From NCBI GenBank assembly GCA_949318235.1, contig OX439127.1, positions 28,178,613 to 28,242,612 on the forward strand: a stretch of 64,000 bases of DNA, written 5' to 3'. The stretch is from Ecdyonurus torrentis. Its lineage: Eukaryota; Arthropoda; Insecta; Ephemeroptera; Heptageniidae. The notes beneath the pieces were generated by a model. The model made no database searches, had not been told where the DNA came from, and saw nothing but the letters and a program-made list of their open reading frames with translations. The translations under genes and the position numbers were made by a program. Positions 1-12,482 of this stretch are shown here, one piece after another; positions within the stretch are counted from its first letter, which is position 1; the number at the start of each line of letters is the position of its first letter.

Positions 1-1349
1 GTGTTTTATAATTCTTTATATCAGTTCTTCCGAATAGAGATGTCGTAGTAGAGTTTTTTTGCCATGGGACTATGAGCTCTATGAAAATAACAGGTAAGAT
101 TCAAGGTCGCATCACACAAAAAATCTAATACGACATTTCTATCCGGAAGACCTGATATGTTACTGAAGAGAAGAAGAAAATTCTATTCAGCAAATAAAAC
201 TCATTTTATTGCTTTTGATGTTACAAAATTTACATGTCATGATGCTCTTTTTTTAGTATTTTTTATTTATTTATTTATGGTATTATTATTATTTATTATT
301 TTTTTACACACATAAAGTATCATTAGCATGTCGTGCCTCTGTTTTGTAAAAAAACAATAATAAATCTAAAATATATCCGAGGAAAAAACCATTGCAGATA
401 AATACAGTACCGTACATGATGTTAAAAGAAATAATAGACAAGTTTTGGTACAGGAAAAATATGTACCAAGGAAAAATCGTCTATGCGATAATTGATAATT
501 AAAAGATTTGATAGAAAAACTTAATGAGCTCAAAGATTACAAAATTGCACAATAATTTATTCAAGATGATGCCATCATTCAGAATATCAACTAGATCAAA
601 TAACTGTCTCTTAACATTGGCAATTTATCATGCGACCTTGAAACGTAACTCTTCTCTTCATAGAACTTGTAGAGTCGCATCCCACGTTTTCTCAGATATG
701 AGTAAGCTGTTTGATCTTATCGATATGCAATATCATCATTCCCCCCCCCCCCCCCCCCAAGAAAAAAAAAGTAGTCTTTCTCATGGGGGAATTCAGACTG
801 GCATAGTGGGGAGCACATTGCTTGGCTGTGTGTATTCTTCATTCCAGTCTCGGCAAGCGAGCGCTTAACATGCTCGACAGTTGTAATCAAGCAATGGGTG
901 GACGGACTGATTTCTTGCATAACTACTGCTGATTCTCAATACCTGCAGCCATTAATTGTATATTAATTAATTTATTGATATTTGAAGAAATAGGCTGAAA
1001 TGTGTTTATAGCTTTTGGTTTGAGGGAACATGGCGCATGGAGCATGGCATGTGCATTATTTAAATTTTGACACAGAAGCCCCATTATTTTTATGCATCTT
1101 ACAGCATGTTACATGCATTTTACAGTTATGCTAGAAATTTGATCCCACATCTATGTATAAATTAGAGAATTTTCATATTCTATTAATTTTCAATATAATG
1201 TGATCTAAACTTTCTATGTACTATTTGTCCATTACTTTTTTTAACATAATACATTAAATATTAAGTACATTTGTGATGACTGATTACTCAATTGAGTGTA
1301 ATGGCTTTTCAATCTATTGATTTTGTTATTATTTTTTCTGTTTTTATAG
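1..1349. other. Intron or intergenic DNA upstream of the UBA exon
   Basis: No supportable coding sequence. The stretch is A/T-rich with an 18-base C run near 741-758 followed by an A run. If the UBA exon at 1350 is the end of a longer gene, at least the right part of this stretch is its last intron: a pyrimidine-rich tract ending in TTTTTATAG lies at 1341-1349. Confidence 0.5.
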
Positions 1350-1540
1350 GCTCTTCCCGGGTCCCTCGTGCTGACCCAGCTGTTTCTATACTTCCTGGAG
1401 ATCAGTTCACTGAAGCAGCTGTCAGAGAATTAGTTGCTCTTGGTTTTACCAGAGAACAAGTAATTGCAGAACTTCGACGTTTTAAAGGAGACAAGACACA
1501 AGCAACTGCAGCACTTTTTGCTAAGTCGCTCAAGTTCTGA
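1350..1540 (+). CDS. Terminal exon of a gene ending in a UBA-like domain (partial)
   Basis: An acceptor (TTTTTATAG) precedes an open exon that encodes about 63 residues and ends in a TGA stop. The C-terminal ~45 residues look like a ubiquitin-associated (UBA) three-helix bundle: an AAVRELVALGFTREQVIAEL segment with the typical 'M/L-GF' turn, then a K/D-rich loop and a final helix TQATAALFAKSLKF. UBA domains bind ubiquitin or act as dimerisation modules. The exon begins inside a codon (phase 1), so at least one upstream exon must exist; it is outside the window or was not recognised. I cannot name the parent protein. An AATAAA-like signal follows near 1903-1910, though it overlaps a repeat. 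Confidence 0.6.
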
Positions 1541-1755
1541 AGGATAATTTTGTTTGGTTACTTTAGTAGCTCAAGCTTGTCTTGTACAGTGATTGCTTGC
1601 ACTGCTTGTATTTTATATTAATTGTTTTTTGTTTGTTTTTAACCCCACTTTAATTTGTTAATTATCGTTTGCTGTAGTTATATCAGGTGATGACTGTATT
1701 TTTTAGTAACTTTGTATCTACGTTTTTCAACTAGTATAAGAAGAATTATATGTAC

Positions 1756-1881
1756 GAGTATCAGTTCCAAAAACTGCTTCTTGCATTTTCAGTAAAGGTG
1801 AGTTTCTTATTAATATCTGATATGATATGACCTTTCCTTTGTTGAAAAGGTAAGAAGTGTTTTTTGGAACTGATAGACTCA
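1756..1881. repeat. Short palindromic element, family A copy 1
   Basis: Imperfect inverted repeat of about 126 bp. The left arm starts GAGTATCAGTTCCAAAAACT and the right arm ends AGTGTTTTTTGGAACTGATA followed by GACTC. The inner arms hold CAGTAAAGGTGAGTTTCTTA-like sequence. A second copy lies at 23170-23298, so this is a dispersed MITE-like family. No coding potential. Confidence 0.7.
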
Positions 1882-1904
1882 ATTATCTTTATTGTATTGT
1901 TTAA

Positions 1905-2560
1905 TAATAAAAAAGATTTGATAGAAAAACACATGGATTAGGAAAATTTGGGGACTGACAGATAGTAATGAGCATAATAGACTATGGTCAATACTCACGC
2001 CATCTAAAATTCAAAAAAATTCAAAATTCTTTATTTCTCTCTTTCCTTCAATCGTATACAATATACATCGTATTCGTCAAGGTTAATTAACAGACAGAAA
2101 AAGTCAAAACACTTACATACTATATGCACATTTGGTGCTACTTTTACATTCCTATTTATATTATTATTAAACCAAAATGCAAGCCAAAATTTCCCTTTTT
2201 TAGGAAGTTCCCTTTCTACAGAGCAGTATGAGCAGCTAGTATGTACAATCATTCCAATAAAAAATGAAATTGTATTGGCTTATGGCCATTCAATGCAATC
2301 AGATGGAGATTTCATTTGATGCAAAACTCTATCTAAATACATGTTATTCCCATATGCCAATAGAATTTCATTTTTTATTGGAATGACTGTACATACACTA
2401 ATTAATGCTCTATGTATTAATATTGTTTTGGCAAGGGTTAGAAATTATTTTCTCTACCACAGCATCTCTGCCAGTCTAAGCTCATTACTATCTCCTTTTC
2501 TCCAATTTTTCCTAATCTATGTGTTTTTCTATCATATCTTTTTACTATCAATCATCCCAT
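1905..2560. repeat. Inverted-repeat element with a nested inner hairpin
   Basis: The outer arms (about 1909-1975 and 2445-2550) share, in opposite orientation, GATAGAAAAACACAT and GATAGTAATGAGC-type words. An inner hairpin at 2238-2400 has arms TGTACAATCATTCCAATAAA and the complement ending ATTGGAATGACTGTACATAC. Related fragments of the outer arm appear near 500-520, 9610-9655 and 19505-19565. It looks like a non-autonomous DNA element, possibly one inserted in another. Confidence 0.6.
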
Positions 2561-2705
2561 TGACAATTTTCCCTTAAGGAAGTAGGTGACTGGCTGATAT
2601 CTCACAAACTGAATGGTCACCAAATATAATATTAAGAGGACTTTATTATGAAATGTTACTTTAAAGTGTTGTTGTGTCAAGCACATGCAAACACAATTAA
2701 ATATT

Positions 2706-3332
2706 TAAAGGGGTAGTATATAACCTTTTTTTCTTTTCTTTTTAAAAGTGATCATTGTTTTATTAAACCTCCCGAAAACGCTATCTGAAATGTTTAATTA
2801 TTATAACGTGCTGAGAGAAAAAAGCTGTTACAGCAACCCTAAACAGCTGATGTTGCTCTCACGCTAAGGTATTTCTATAGATAGGTAATCCAAAGAGAAT
2901 ATCGTTATTCAAATTTCTGTTGCCTTTAATTTTATTTTATCCTGGAAGTTATATTTTGTTGCCCATTTGATCAATGCAATTTTGACCCGCAATACACGTC
3001 TCCAGCTGGCCAGTACTTTTCAGTGGGTATCCTCTCTGGATTACATAAGTTATCTACTTACATTATCTCACGCTAGCAAACGCAAAAAGAAGAGTAACTC
3101 ACGGTCGTGCCAAGCTAGTGTGAGAGCAACTTTAGCTGTGACATATGTTCGGGGTGGCTGTAATGACCTTTTCTCTCAAAGCGTTAATATTGAAATTAAT
3201 AATAATAAAAAAATATATATAATAAAAATGTATTATTATTAGGCCTATTTTTAATATTTAAAATTTTGAGATTATTTTTTTTTCGGGAGGTTTAATCAAA
3301 GAGAATAACAATGTTTACCACCCCTTCAAGTT
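2706..3332. repeat. Inverted-repeat MITE-like element
   Basis: The left end carries AAAGGGGTAGTATATAACC then ATTAAACCTCCCGAAAA. The right end carries TTCGGGAGGTTTAATCAAAG then GTTTACCACCCCTTCAA. An inner pair, TGTTGCTCTCACGCTA and TAGTGTGAGAGCAAC, extends the symmetry. There is no transposase ORF. Confidence 0.6.
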
Positions 3333-3684
3333 GTTCCACTTTAAAGATAACATAAATATACAAGTGTGAAAAATTAAATTTTAGCGCCAACTTTTAAGTG
3401 GAATTAGAAATGTTTTTAAAATTAAAATTTTTATTTAAACTTTTTTTTGGAACAATTTTTTTTTTTTGAATTGATTCAATGTCATATAAAAATTATATTA
3501 TTTATTTTGCTGAATAAGAATAAAATTAATGAAGAATTATTGTGAAAATAAAGTTCCTCTTTTGATTATTTCCTGCACCAAGTCAGTCACCCTTTGTTAA
3601 TATATATATATATTTGGAATCTGTGTGATTGAGAGTTGTTTTTTCTTCCAGTTTTAATGCGAGTTCTTTGATATTGAATGAAGT

Positions 3685-3722
3685 GTGTGTGGTGTGTGTG
3701 TGTATGTGTGTGTGTGTTTGTG
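3685..3722. repeat. (GT)n microsatellite
   Basis: Interrupted GT-rich tract next to the short pogo-like MITE that starts at 3876. Confidence 0.7.
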
Positions 3723-3875
3723 TATCGTCTCTGTTGCATCGAAACGGTTCTTTTTAAGTAATCACAAACCTGATGCGAGGCGCATCTGCTACAGTAAACC
3801 CTATGTAGATGCACCACACATCGGACTCGTGATAACTTCAGAAGAACTGCTTCAACGCGATAGAGAAGATATAAT

Positions 3876-4055
3876 ACATTCAACCGGGGTGACTTTGAAC
3901 ACCTATTTATCTCTACTTTGGGCACTTATTTCAAAATTTTAAAACATGTCATTAAGATCAAAAATAAATTTGAACAATAGTAAGATTCTTCAAATTTCTA
4001 AAATGAGGCCCCAAGACAGAGATAATTGGGCGTTCAAAGTCACCCCAGTTGACTG
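3876..4055. mobile_element. 180 bp pogo-like MITE
   Basis: The left end reads TA then CATTCAACCGGGGTGACTTT; the right end complements to CAGTCAACTGGGGTGACTTT, followed by TA. The CAGTCAACYGGGGT start and the TA target match the terminal repeat of the 3.0 kb pogo-like element at 54635-57669, so I read it as a non-autonomous relative. (GT)n and (CA)n arrays start directly at its right TA. Confidence 0.7.
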
Positions 4056-4082
4056 TATGTGTGTATGTGTGTGTGCCATGTG

Positions 4083-4086
<4 letters not shown>

Positions 4087-4126
<40 letters not shown>
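4087..4126. repeat. (CA)n microsatellite
   Basis: About 20 CA units, uninterrupted. Confidence 0.9.
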
Positions 4127-4128
<2 letters not shown>

Positions 4129-4856
4129 TAAACTCTATTTTGTGAAATGGTCATTTTCTTGGTCCTGTATGATTACACAAAATCAAGAGTTTACTGTAAT
4201 ATATCATAGCGTCATGATATGTATGTATATACATGTCTGTACCTACAGTATGTATGTATGCATGTATGTATCTATATAATGCATGCTGTTATTTACTTTA
4301 TATTTGGGGGGGGGGGGGTTATTTCATTACTTTTTAAATTAAAATGTAACACTTGCAAAGGGGAATTTACTGGGGGAAAGCCCAACAAAACTAACAAAAT
4401 TAAAAGTGCTAGGAGACAATTTTGTGTCTACTATCAATTAACCATGCTTTCTAATGGGGTAGTAAATGTTAAAGCTATTGTTTTTCTCAGTTTCAGTCAA
4501 TGTAGTTACAATTTTTTTTTTCATAAGTACAATGTTTTTACTTTTTACAAGTTTTTCAATATATGTGTGTTAAAAAATCAAAAATAAATTAATTAATTGA
4601 AAGAAATAGTATAGAACAATTAACATGGGGGGGGGGGGGGAGGTCATCCACCTTTGCAGCATAACTCTTATGACCAGTATGAGCGTGTCTCTCCAGCTAC
4701 TAATATTCCCCAATTGTAGCAAATTAGCGAGGAAATAACTTGTTTCCTCAAATGCCCTACGTGTGATTCATAGTAAACATCAATATTTATTGACACGGAA
4801 AGAGGGAAAACAGTAAAAGATGATAGAAATTTAAGTTATAGAATTTGTATGCATCA

Positions 4857-4865
4857 CACACACAC

Positions 4866-4927
<62 letters not shown>
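4857..4927. repeat. (CA)n/(TG)n microsatellite pair
   Basis: A short CA tract is followed at once by about 30 TG units, so the array is itself a potential hairpin. Confidence 0.9.
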
Positions 4928-4932
<5 letters not shown>

Positions 4933-5449
4933 CTAGGGTAGAAGTATGAATATATGATAATTTTTAATTATTATTTAGTTTGATCAGGACAAAAAATCGC
5001 AGTGTGTTTGAGTTGTTAAAATTGTTGCATGGACAAAGATGTAATTTAAGAAGAATGTTTATTGTGTGCCCCCTCTCCCCTTTCTCTCTCTCTCTCTCTC
5101 CCTCTCCCTCGTCCTTCTTTTGAAAAAAATATATACACTGTGAGTCTGTTTATCATTTATAATTCTATAGGCAGGGGCTCTAATAATTTTGTTGAAACTC
5201 GGCTACATTTAATTTAGCTTCAGGGTCATCTATTGTTAAATAATTTTATTGTATAAATCATATATGTTTGCAGATTTTGTTTGAATTTTTATTTCTTAAG
5301 TTACATGTATAATTAGAATTATTAGTTTTCAAATTTTCCTGAAGTGATTTTAGTAATGTATGTATTTTTAAAATTAGTATGACACGTGTCATTTTTGTAA
5401 AATTGCAAAGGGTTTCCATGAAAATGGCCATTTCACAACATCATGAAGT

Positions 5450-5768
5450 TTAAAGGCGTAGAACACCTTGAATAAAAAAAAGTTGTGTAATATTCTAACA
5501 AACCTGAAAATCAACGTTGATTTGGCCAAAGTCATTGATTTCTAATTTACTTTCCATTCACAAAATGGTGCGAGCGGTCACTGACGTCACAGCTTGCCTG
5601 TTTTACGCTCGCATTGACCAGGCGAGCTGTGACATCAGTGACCGCTTGCACCATTTTATTGTGAATGGAAAGTAAATTAGAAACCAATGACTGGCCAAAT
5701 CAACGTTGATTTTCAGGTATGTTAGAATATTACACAACTTTTTTGTTCAAGGTGTTCTACGCCTTTAA
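5450..5768. mobile_element. TTAA-flanked hairpin MITE, piggyBac-like
   Basis: Both sides are TTAA. The terminal repeats read AGGCGTAGAACACCTTGAA and its complement TTCAAGGTGTTCTACGCCT. The arms run about 145 bp almost to the centre, which holds CTGACGTCACAGCTTGCC against its near-complement. A TTAA duplication is the hallmark of piggyBac-type transposition; no ORF is present, so it is non-autonomous. Confidence 0.75.
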
Positions 5769-6250
5769 CGTAGAGCAAGTACCTATAGACTGCTCCTGGC
5801 CTTTTTAAGTATATTTCTCACAATCTAGTGGTTTATATTTCAGTAAATTTTATTTTTATAACATCCCCCTATCAATTTATATAGATATTAAAATTTTGTT
5901 CTCATATTTGAGTAAAGGCTGATTGAGCATACTGTATATGTTTCTCTCTCTCTCTCTCTATCTCTGGATCTCACACCCTCAAGATGTGAAGAAAATACCC
6001 AATTGTAATTGTACAAAATAAACTTTCTTGTTTTCATAGTTGATGTCAAAAGTTGTAACTATAAACATAACATAATATATTATATTATGTGTCTCCTTTG
6101 GTGTGTTTACTTCAATAATTATCTTAAATATTATGTTACTTTAATTGCAATATTAAGGCGCAACTACTCTTTGAAGTGATATATTTGATATATTTTTCAA
6201 TTATATAAAATAGAAAAGTGAATCACTTTTTGAACATAGTTGGGTCTAAC

Positions 6251-7159
6251 CAGTCATGGAGTCGATACCGAAATTTTCGATACCGATACGATACCGATAT
6301 TTTTAAATTTTCCCGATACCGATACCGATACGATACTGCTCAAAAAAATTTGCTCCGATACGATACCGATACGATACCGATATTTTCCGATACTTTTTCG
6401 ATATTTTTGCTATATCTCATACAATAAATATTGCACTATAAATTTCATTTTTTTTTTTCACCTTTGAGACATAAATTGGTATCATAAAATCCATGCATAT
6501 TTTTGCCACATTTATTATTTATTTATTTATTTATTTATTCATTTATTCACTTATTTACTCACTTATTTATTTATTTTATTCTAATGTTCGTTTGTTAAAC
6601 TAAAATGACTAAAAAAATTACAGTAGATTTAAAAAATATATATATATTTCATTCGTTTAATGAAATTATACGATTAGAATATCCTCTACTGTTTCCAAGC
6701 ACTTTTGTTAATTATTTACAAATTAGCAATTTCTTTATTTCGTATAGTAGTAATTTTCAAATATTTAATAATTTTTTTTTCATGGTAAAATTTTTTAATT
6801 TGCTTAAGTAAACAGGTATCATTAGCTTTCGTATTTATTTTATTGGCTCAAATCATCCCCGCTAAACCAAAGGGGTTAAAGTCCAAAATTCCCCTCTAGT
6901 CGTAAAAATCCTTTGATTTTGTAAACTTTTTAAAAATTTAACCTTGTAAAAAATTTGTACAAAGACATTAACGGAAGTATGCTACATCTTTTGTAATTTG
7001 TAATGCATTGAATTTATATACAATTGCAGTGATTTAAAATGTCAATCATTGACTATATTTTATTGTGATTTCTACCGGCGCTTTAGTCATTAGAAGAGAT
7101 CATAGATAGTACTGTACGACCACACGACGGATTTCTCAGAAACTTGGCGACAGTCGATC

Positions 7160-7191
<32 letters not shown>

Positions 7192-7657
7192 CATAAAAAG
7201 AAGAAAAAAGTTTTAACACCGTTTTCTTTTATTTTTATTGAATGTAAAATAAAAAAAAAATACTTTTTACCTGGTGGCTTTATAAAAAGTATAAAATAAA
7301 AATACTGTGCACGGCGCCCTACCCTGTTGTTATAGCACAATGAAAAATAAAGGAGTGAATTTTATTGTCCAAGTAGTGTTATTGTTCCAAGTAATGGAAT
7401 GTTCTCGTTGCTTCATTTTTTTTTTTTTTTTTTTTTTTGTATTTTTACTTTTATTTTATGAGAGAGCAAAAAAAAGTCTCAAAGTATCGAAAAAAAGTAT
7501 CGAAATTCGACGATATTTTGCTGATATCGGTGACCGATACCGATATTCGATACTGAGTTTAAAAAAGGCCCCGATACGATACCGATACGATAAAAGTATC
7601 GGTATAGTATCGAATATCGTATCGCAGTCGATACCGATTACCGATACTCCATGACTG
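6251..7657. mobile_element. 1.4 kb non-autonomous hAT-like element
   Basis: Flanked by a perfect 8 bp direct repeat GGTCTAAC (6243-6250 and 7658-7665). The terminal inverted repeats are CAGTCATGGAGT and ACTCCATGACTG. About 120-150 bp inside each end are many short CGATACCGATACGATACC-type repeats in opposite orientations. An 8 bp target duplication, CAG-type ends and subterminal short repeats are hAT-superfamily traits. The interior is A/T-rich with no transposase ORF. Confidence 0.8.
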
Positions 7658-9016
7658 GGTCTAACATTATTTTAATATCTAAAAAGAGAAAAATAAAATC
7701 TTTGCATAAATGTAAAAAGTTATTTTTATTTCTAAATTAACAGAAAACCCATGCACATATACCATGCCAAATTTTATTACTTTAGGATAGTGCCAAGATT
7801 TTCTCAAAACAAAATATTGCTGTACTTTCATTTATTATTTTTTATTATTATTTTTACACAGAAACAAAGTGTTGTCACATTTGATCATTTTGATCAGTCA
7901 TAATAAAATATTATTTTAAACACATTTATTAAGACACTTGGAATGCTACTTTATATATCCGAGCTGTAAATAAACTCAATTTATATCAGGTTGACTTGAA
8001 ACCAGGGCAGCTTGAAATAAGAGCTTAAGTTCAAAAAACAAATCAAATCTTGGTAAGTTCAAGGATGAAATTTGAAAACGATTAAGCTCTCAAATATATG
8101 AGGAAGTGCTTATTTTTCATCATATGAAACTTGTTATTTAAAAACAGAAATTGTACATTAAATTATACAATTCTTAAAACTATTAGTAACAAATTTGATT
8201 TTATATGCTAGAGAATTAAAATATTATATCAAGTAAAAATTTAAAACTTTTAATTTTCACTTGTATTCTTTTCAAAGGCTCAGTTTTCCTAAGTCATTTA
8301 TGGGCTACACTTGACCTGGCTTTTAATTGTTTTTGAGCTAATATTTATGTAAGCTCAAAACCTGGGTTAAAACTTTAAATATGGACACAACATGAGCTCG
8401 TTCTATATAAACTACACACAAATATTGAGCCAGCTTTGAAAATGTTCTTTTGTTAAAAACAGCTGTATATATGACATCGTTACCCGTTTACTACGTTTAT
8501 ACATATGGTCGATCATTGTTATTTCTTCTTTTAGAACTTTGAACTTGATAAAAATGAAAGAAACTCACCAAAAAAAGTTCCATATGAAACATGCGACTCA
8601 CTTTTATCGGCTCAAAAAAAAAATCAACCAATGAACGTGTCTTATTTTGTTGATCAGCCAATCACTGTTATTGAGATTCACTTTACTTTACAGAACAAGC
8701 TATGATATCTCCATTTGAAAAAATTAAATATTTATGAAATCAAAATTATTTCAAAATGCAAATATTGCTCTATACATAAATAGGCTATTAAACTATACCT
8801 ATATTTTATTTTAAAGAAAATATGTACAAAGCTAGATTAAGGCATGTATCAAAATTCAAGAATGAAAACATTTTCATCACTGAGATGATAACCATTGAGC
8901 AAATATTATAGAAATAATGAGAAAAAGAAACTAGTTCATAAATGCAAAAGAACACAAAATGTTATTACAATTGCAATATTCTATACTCACAATTACCTCT
9001 AAATTTAATGCATATT

Positions 9017-9311
9017 GATGTTGTTACGAGCAATATGAAGTGTGTAACTCCTTTTTTGTCATGTGAAGCAAAATGTTTATCTTATTAATTGTCAGGCGTA
9101 GCAAAATGTGTATCTCGTTTTTTGTCACGCAAAGCAATGTGTAAGTCGAGCACCATCTCCATTATGTTTGGAAACGACTTACACATTTTGCTTAGCTTGA
9201 CAAAAAATGAGATACACAAATTGCTACGCGTGACAAATAGCGAGATAGACATTATGCTTCGAGCTTCGAGTGACAAAAAAACGAGTTACACATATTGTTC
9301 ACAACAACATC
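9017..9311. repeat. Palindrome of converging tandem units, family B copy 1
   Basis: Ends GATGTTGTT and AACAACATC. Inside are roughly 30-35 bp units built on GCAAAATGTGTATCTCGTTT and GTCA, in one direction to about 9140 and in the opposite direction after about 9175. The centre is TCGAGCACCATCTCC followed by ATTATGTTTGGAAACGA. The same plan and centre recur at 38720-39005. Confidence 0.7.
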
Positions 9312-9733
9312 GTTTTCAGACTTTTCGTGTATTACAGTAATTTAGTTCAAACATATAAATCAACATTTTTCTACCTTGCTTTAGTTGCTGTATCAAATAA
9401 AAGTAAAATAATAATAATGAAAATAAAATAGTATAATAACTTTATTTTTAGTTGCATGTATCTTTGAATTATTTTGCAATCTTTGTTAGGTTGATAGTTA
9501 TCAGACCTGAAATGATTTGTGTCCATCATGTTGCAATACAATAAACAACCTGTATTAATTTTAATAATTAAAAGATTATATTATACATATATTATACAGA
9601 AAATACAGATAGATGTTATGAACAATTGGGGAAATGGGAAACAGTAATGAGCTTAGACCTTAGACCGACATGGACCCCATGGTAGGGAGAAAATAATTTC
9701 CAGACATGGCTTTTGTGTGTGTGTATATATACG

Positions 9734-10668
9734 TAGGGGAGAGTGGGGTCATACGGGTCACTTTGCACATTTTATTTTTTGTATTTTTTAATTTGTAATG
9801 TATGATGTTATAAAAAGTGTGGTAATTTAGTTCATCTATTCCTACACAAACTCCAAAAGTTTGAATGATCTATTCCAACTTTTTCTCCCTTAATTTTTAA
9901 AAATAAAAAAAGTTGTTTGTACTCAAAATTTGCGAAAACGTGGGGCCATGTGGGTCATTTTCGGGGTCATGTGAGTCAATCCACTAAAAGGTACTAGACA
10001 CATATTTTAGATGCTTGTTTTATTTTATTTCAAAGGGTACACTTATTATCTCATAATGTATTGCAATTTTAAAGTTTAAATAAGCAAATTATTCCTAGTA
10101 AAAAATTATGTCACCAAACGAATAAATTTTTATATGAGATTCATCCAAACTTTCATTTTTTTTCTTTTGTATGCTCTCACCATTTTCTAAATATAAAAAA
10201 TATTATTAACCTACAATTAGTTAAAAGAGACCATAACTAGTACAATGAAGCTGATCCCACATGACACCGTAGCAGTAACAGCCCCATGGTAGGCTGTACA
10301 CTTTTTACATGAATATCAAAAATTGTAGAAAAACCAATGAAAAAATTGTCATGTTATAATGTAAGTAACATAACATGACCTCACAAAAAAATTTGAATGG
10401 GTAAACATTATTTTTCATTTTATTAGCAAAATTGTAAAAAAAAAAAAAAAAAAAAAAAACAAGTGTTACTTTTTTGGCTTCAAAAATTCTTTCTTCTTTT
10501 TTCCTTAAATGAAATGACAATGCCCAATTGTTCAAAAAAACACTTTTCCAAACATGCCCTGTCTATGGCTTCTAATGGTAAAAATTTGAACTTCCTACCA
10601 CAATTCAAATAGTTTAAAATTCACAAAATGTATTTTGCAAGTGACCCGTATGACCCCACTCTCCCCTA
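9734..10668. mobile_element. 935 bp terminal-inverted-repeat element, TA-flanked
   Basis: Ends TAGGGGAGAGTGGGGTCATA and its complement TATGACCCCACTCTCCCCTA. It is set in TA-rich DNA, consistent with a TA target duplication, and the GGGGTCA word resembles pogo-type ends. The interior repeats GGGGTCATGTGAGTCA-like words and holds no transposase. Confidence 0.7.
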
Positions 10669-10729
10669 TACAGTATATATATTATTATTACCTATTATTT
10701 TATATATATATATAATATATATATATATA

Positions 10730-10917
10730 TCGATGCTTACCCGTCGAAGTGAACGAACTACACTTTACAAATTTGGGGAAAAATGAACGATCTGCGTTTG
10801 GCGTTTCTACGCGTTTTAACATGAGAACTAGATGGGGGAACTTGGAATTTGTTAAGTGTAGAACGTTCATTTTTCCCCAAATTTGTAAAGTGTAGTACGT
10901 TCACTTCGACGGGTAAG

Positions 10918-10923
<6 letters not shown>
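10730..10923. repeat. 194 bp palindrome, family C copy 1
   Basis: Begins TCGATGCTTACCCGTCGAAG and ends with the complement CTTCGACGGGTAAGCATCGA, flanked on both sides by (TA)n. Internal units are built on TACACTTTACAAATTTGGGG then AAAAATGAACG. The asymmetric centre contains GAACTAGATGGGGGAACTTG. A second, nearly identical copy of exactly the same length lies in the opposite orientation at 61832-62025. Confidence 0.85.
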
Positions 10924-10965
<42 letters not shown>

Positions 10966-10983
10966 TATACGTACACATATTTA

Positions 10984-11200
10984 TACACCCTGGCCAAAAT
11001 AAGAACAGAGATTTTTACAACCGGATGCACCCCTTTTTCTGAAACAATTTTCCACAGATAAACACCAAAATTTTACAGGTGATCAATGTAATATTGAAGA
11101 TGATAATTGTTAACTTTTATTTCTATAACTTGATTAGAATCTGAGAAAAGGGGGTGCATCCGGTTGTAATAACCTCACTTCTTATTTTGGTAATGGTGTG
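10984..11200. repeat. Hairpin MITE between TA/CA microsatellites
   Basis: Left arm ACACCCTGGCCAAAATAAGA then CAACCGGATGCACCCC. Right arm GGGGTGCATCCGGTTGTAAT then CTTATTTTGGTAATGGTGT. No ORF. Confidence 0.7.
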
Positions 11201-11215
11201 TGTGTGTATATAATA

Positions 11216-11225
11216 TATATACCCT

Positions 11226-11303
<78 letters not shown>
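11216..11303. repeat. (TA)n microsatellite
   Basis: Long TA array at the 3' side of the reverse-transcriptase fragment that lies on the - strand, immediately after a TAATAATAATAA-type tail. Confidence 0.85.
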
Positions 11304-11304
<1 letters not shown>

Positions 11305-12468
11305 ATTATTTATTTATTAAACACCAAGGTGTACTTATACATATTTATATAGGTCTACATTTTTGTATATTGACTTAATGATAGGGTCCGAGATGGACAA
11401 TGAAGTAAGTGGTACCTAGTACATAGGCCACTACATAATACACATACACATTTATCATTACACTCGTGAAATTCTTTAATTTGACAGATTACATGGTGGA
11501 AACCATGCACCGCATAACGGGTAAAAACATGCCTGTCTGTACAGTTTGGGCCTTTCCACCCATTAATATTATTAATATTAAATGCAGGGGTATTATAGAA
11601 GGCCAGGCTGATATCTTCAGTTTTACTTACTTAGTCTATCCTTAACAAATTTAATGTAATTATCTGTTTTTAACAATTTAAATTTCACTTGTAGTTCCGT
11701 TACAAATAACTCCTCCCCTGCTAGCTCATAAACCAGCCTTGACGACGTAAATTTTGACAAGCAAAGTATCCGTTTTAAGTACCGAGACTTAACAGATTCT
11801 AGATTTTTGAAGTCTGTTATAGACATAAATGACCAGAAAATTTCAATGCCGTACGAAGCAACTGGAGAGATTTTCAGGTGAAACAGTTTAATAGCTGTTT
11901 CCAAAGATAACGAATTTAGATTTGAAATAGCGAATGAAGATGACAATGCATTTCGACAGCGTTCTTTGACATGTTTAGAGAAAGATTTCCCCGTCTGTTG
12001 CATAATAACCCCCAGATAATTAAAAGAATTTACAAACTCTATCTTTTCTCCATTACAAGTTATTACATCTGACTTTGCTAAAGGGCCACCTCTCCTGAAT
12101 TTTACAATTTTTGTTTTCGTAGCATTAATTTTTAATCCGTTCAGATTAGCCCATTCAATAAGTTTGTCTAGAATTTTTTGAAGTTTTACAATATTATTAC
12201 AAATAATAGCGATATCATCTGCATAGATGCTGATAAAGATATCCGGATCATTACAGATAAGGTCAACTAAGATGTCCAAGATGTCATGTGTGAGGAGGTT
12301 ATATAAGAGGGGGCTACTCGGACCACCTTGTAGAACTCCGTTACTCTGCAAGATTGGGTCAGATAAAACTAAGCCATCGTTGATTATCACAAAATTGACT
12401 TCAAGCAACATGGCAATAGAAATTAATAATTCTTTAGGCAGTTTTCTAGTATTGATGAGTATATATAG
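11304..12468 (-). mobile_element. 5'-truncated non-LTR retrotransposon (reverse transcriptase fragment)
   Basis: An open frame encodes the C-terminal part of a LINE-type reverse transcriptase. GVLQGGPSSPLLYNL is RT block 4, SIYADDIAII contains the catalytic YADD, then LKINATKTKIV and the FNYLGVIM thumb-side motif follow. The frame stays open about 20 codons upstream of the first ATG (12411), reads LPKELL-type RT sequence, and is then cut off at the TA tract beside the foldback at 12483. It stops at 11623. The 3' end has a TTTAATAAATAAATAATAAT tail running into (TA)n. The ORF1, endonuclease and early RT regions are missing. The clade (Jockey/CR1/I group) is not resolved by eye. It has no intact function. 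Confidence 0.85.
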
Positions 12469-12482
12469 GCTATATATATATA

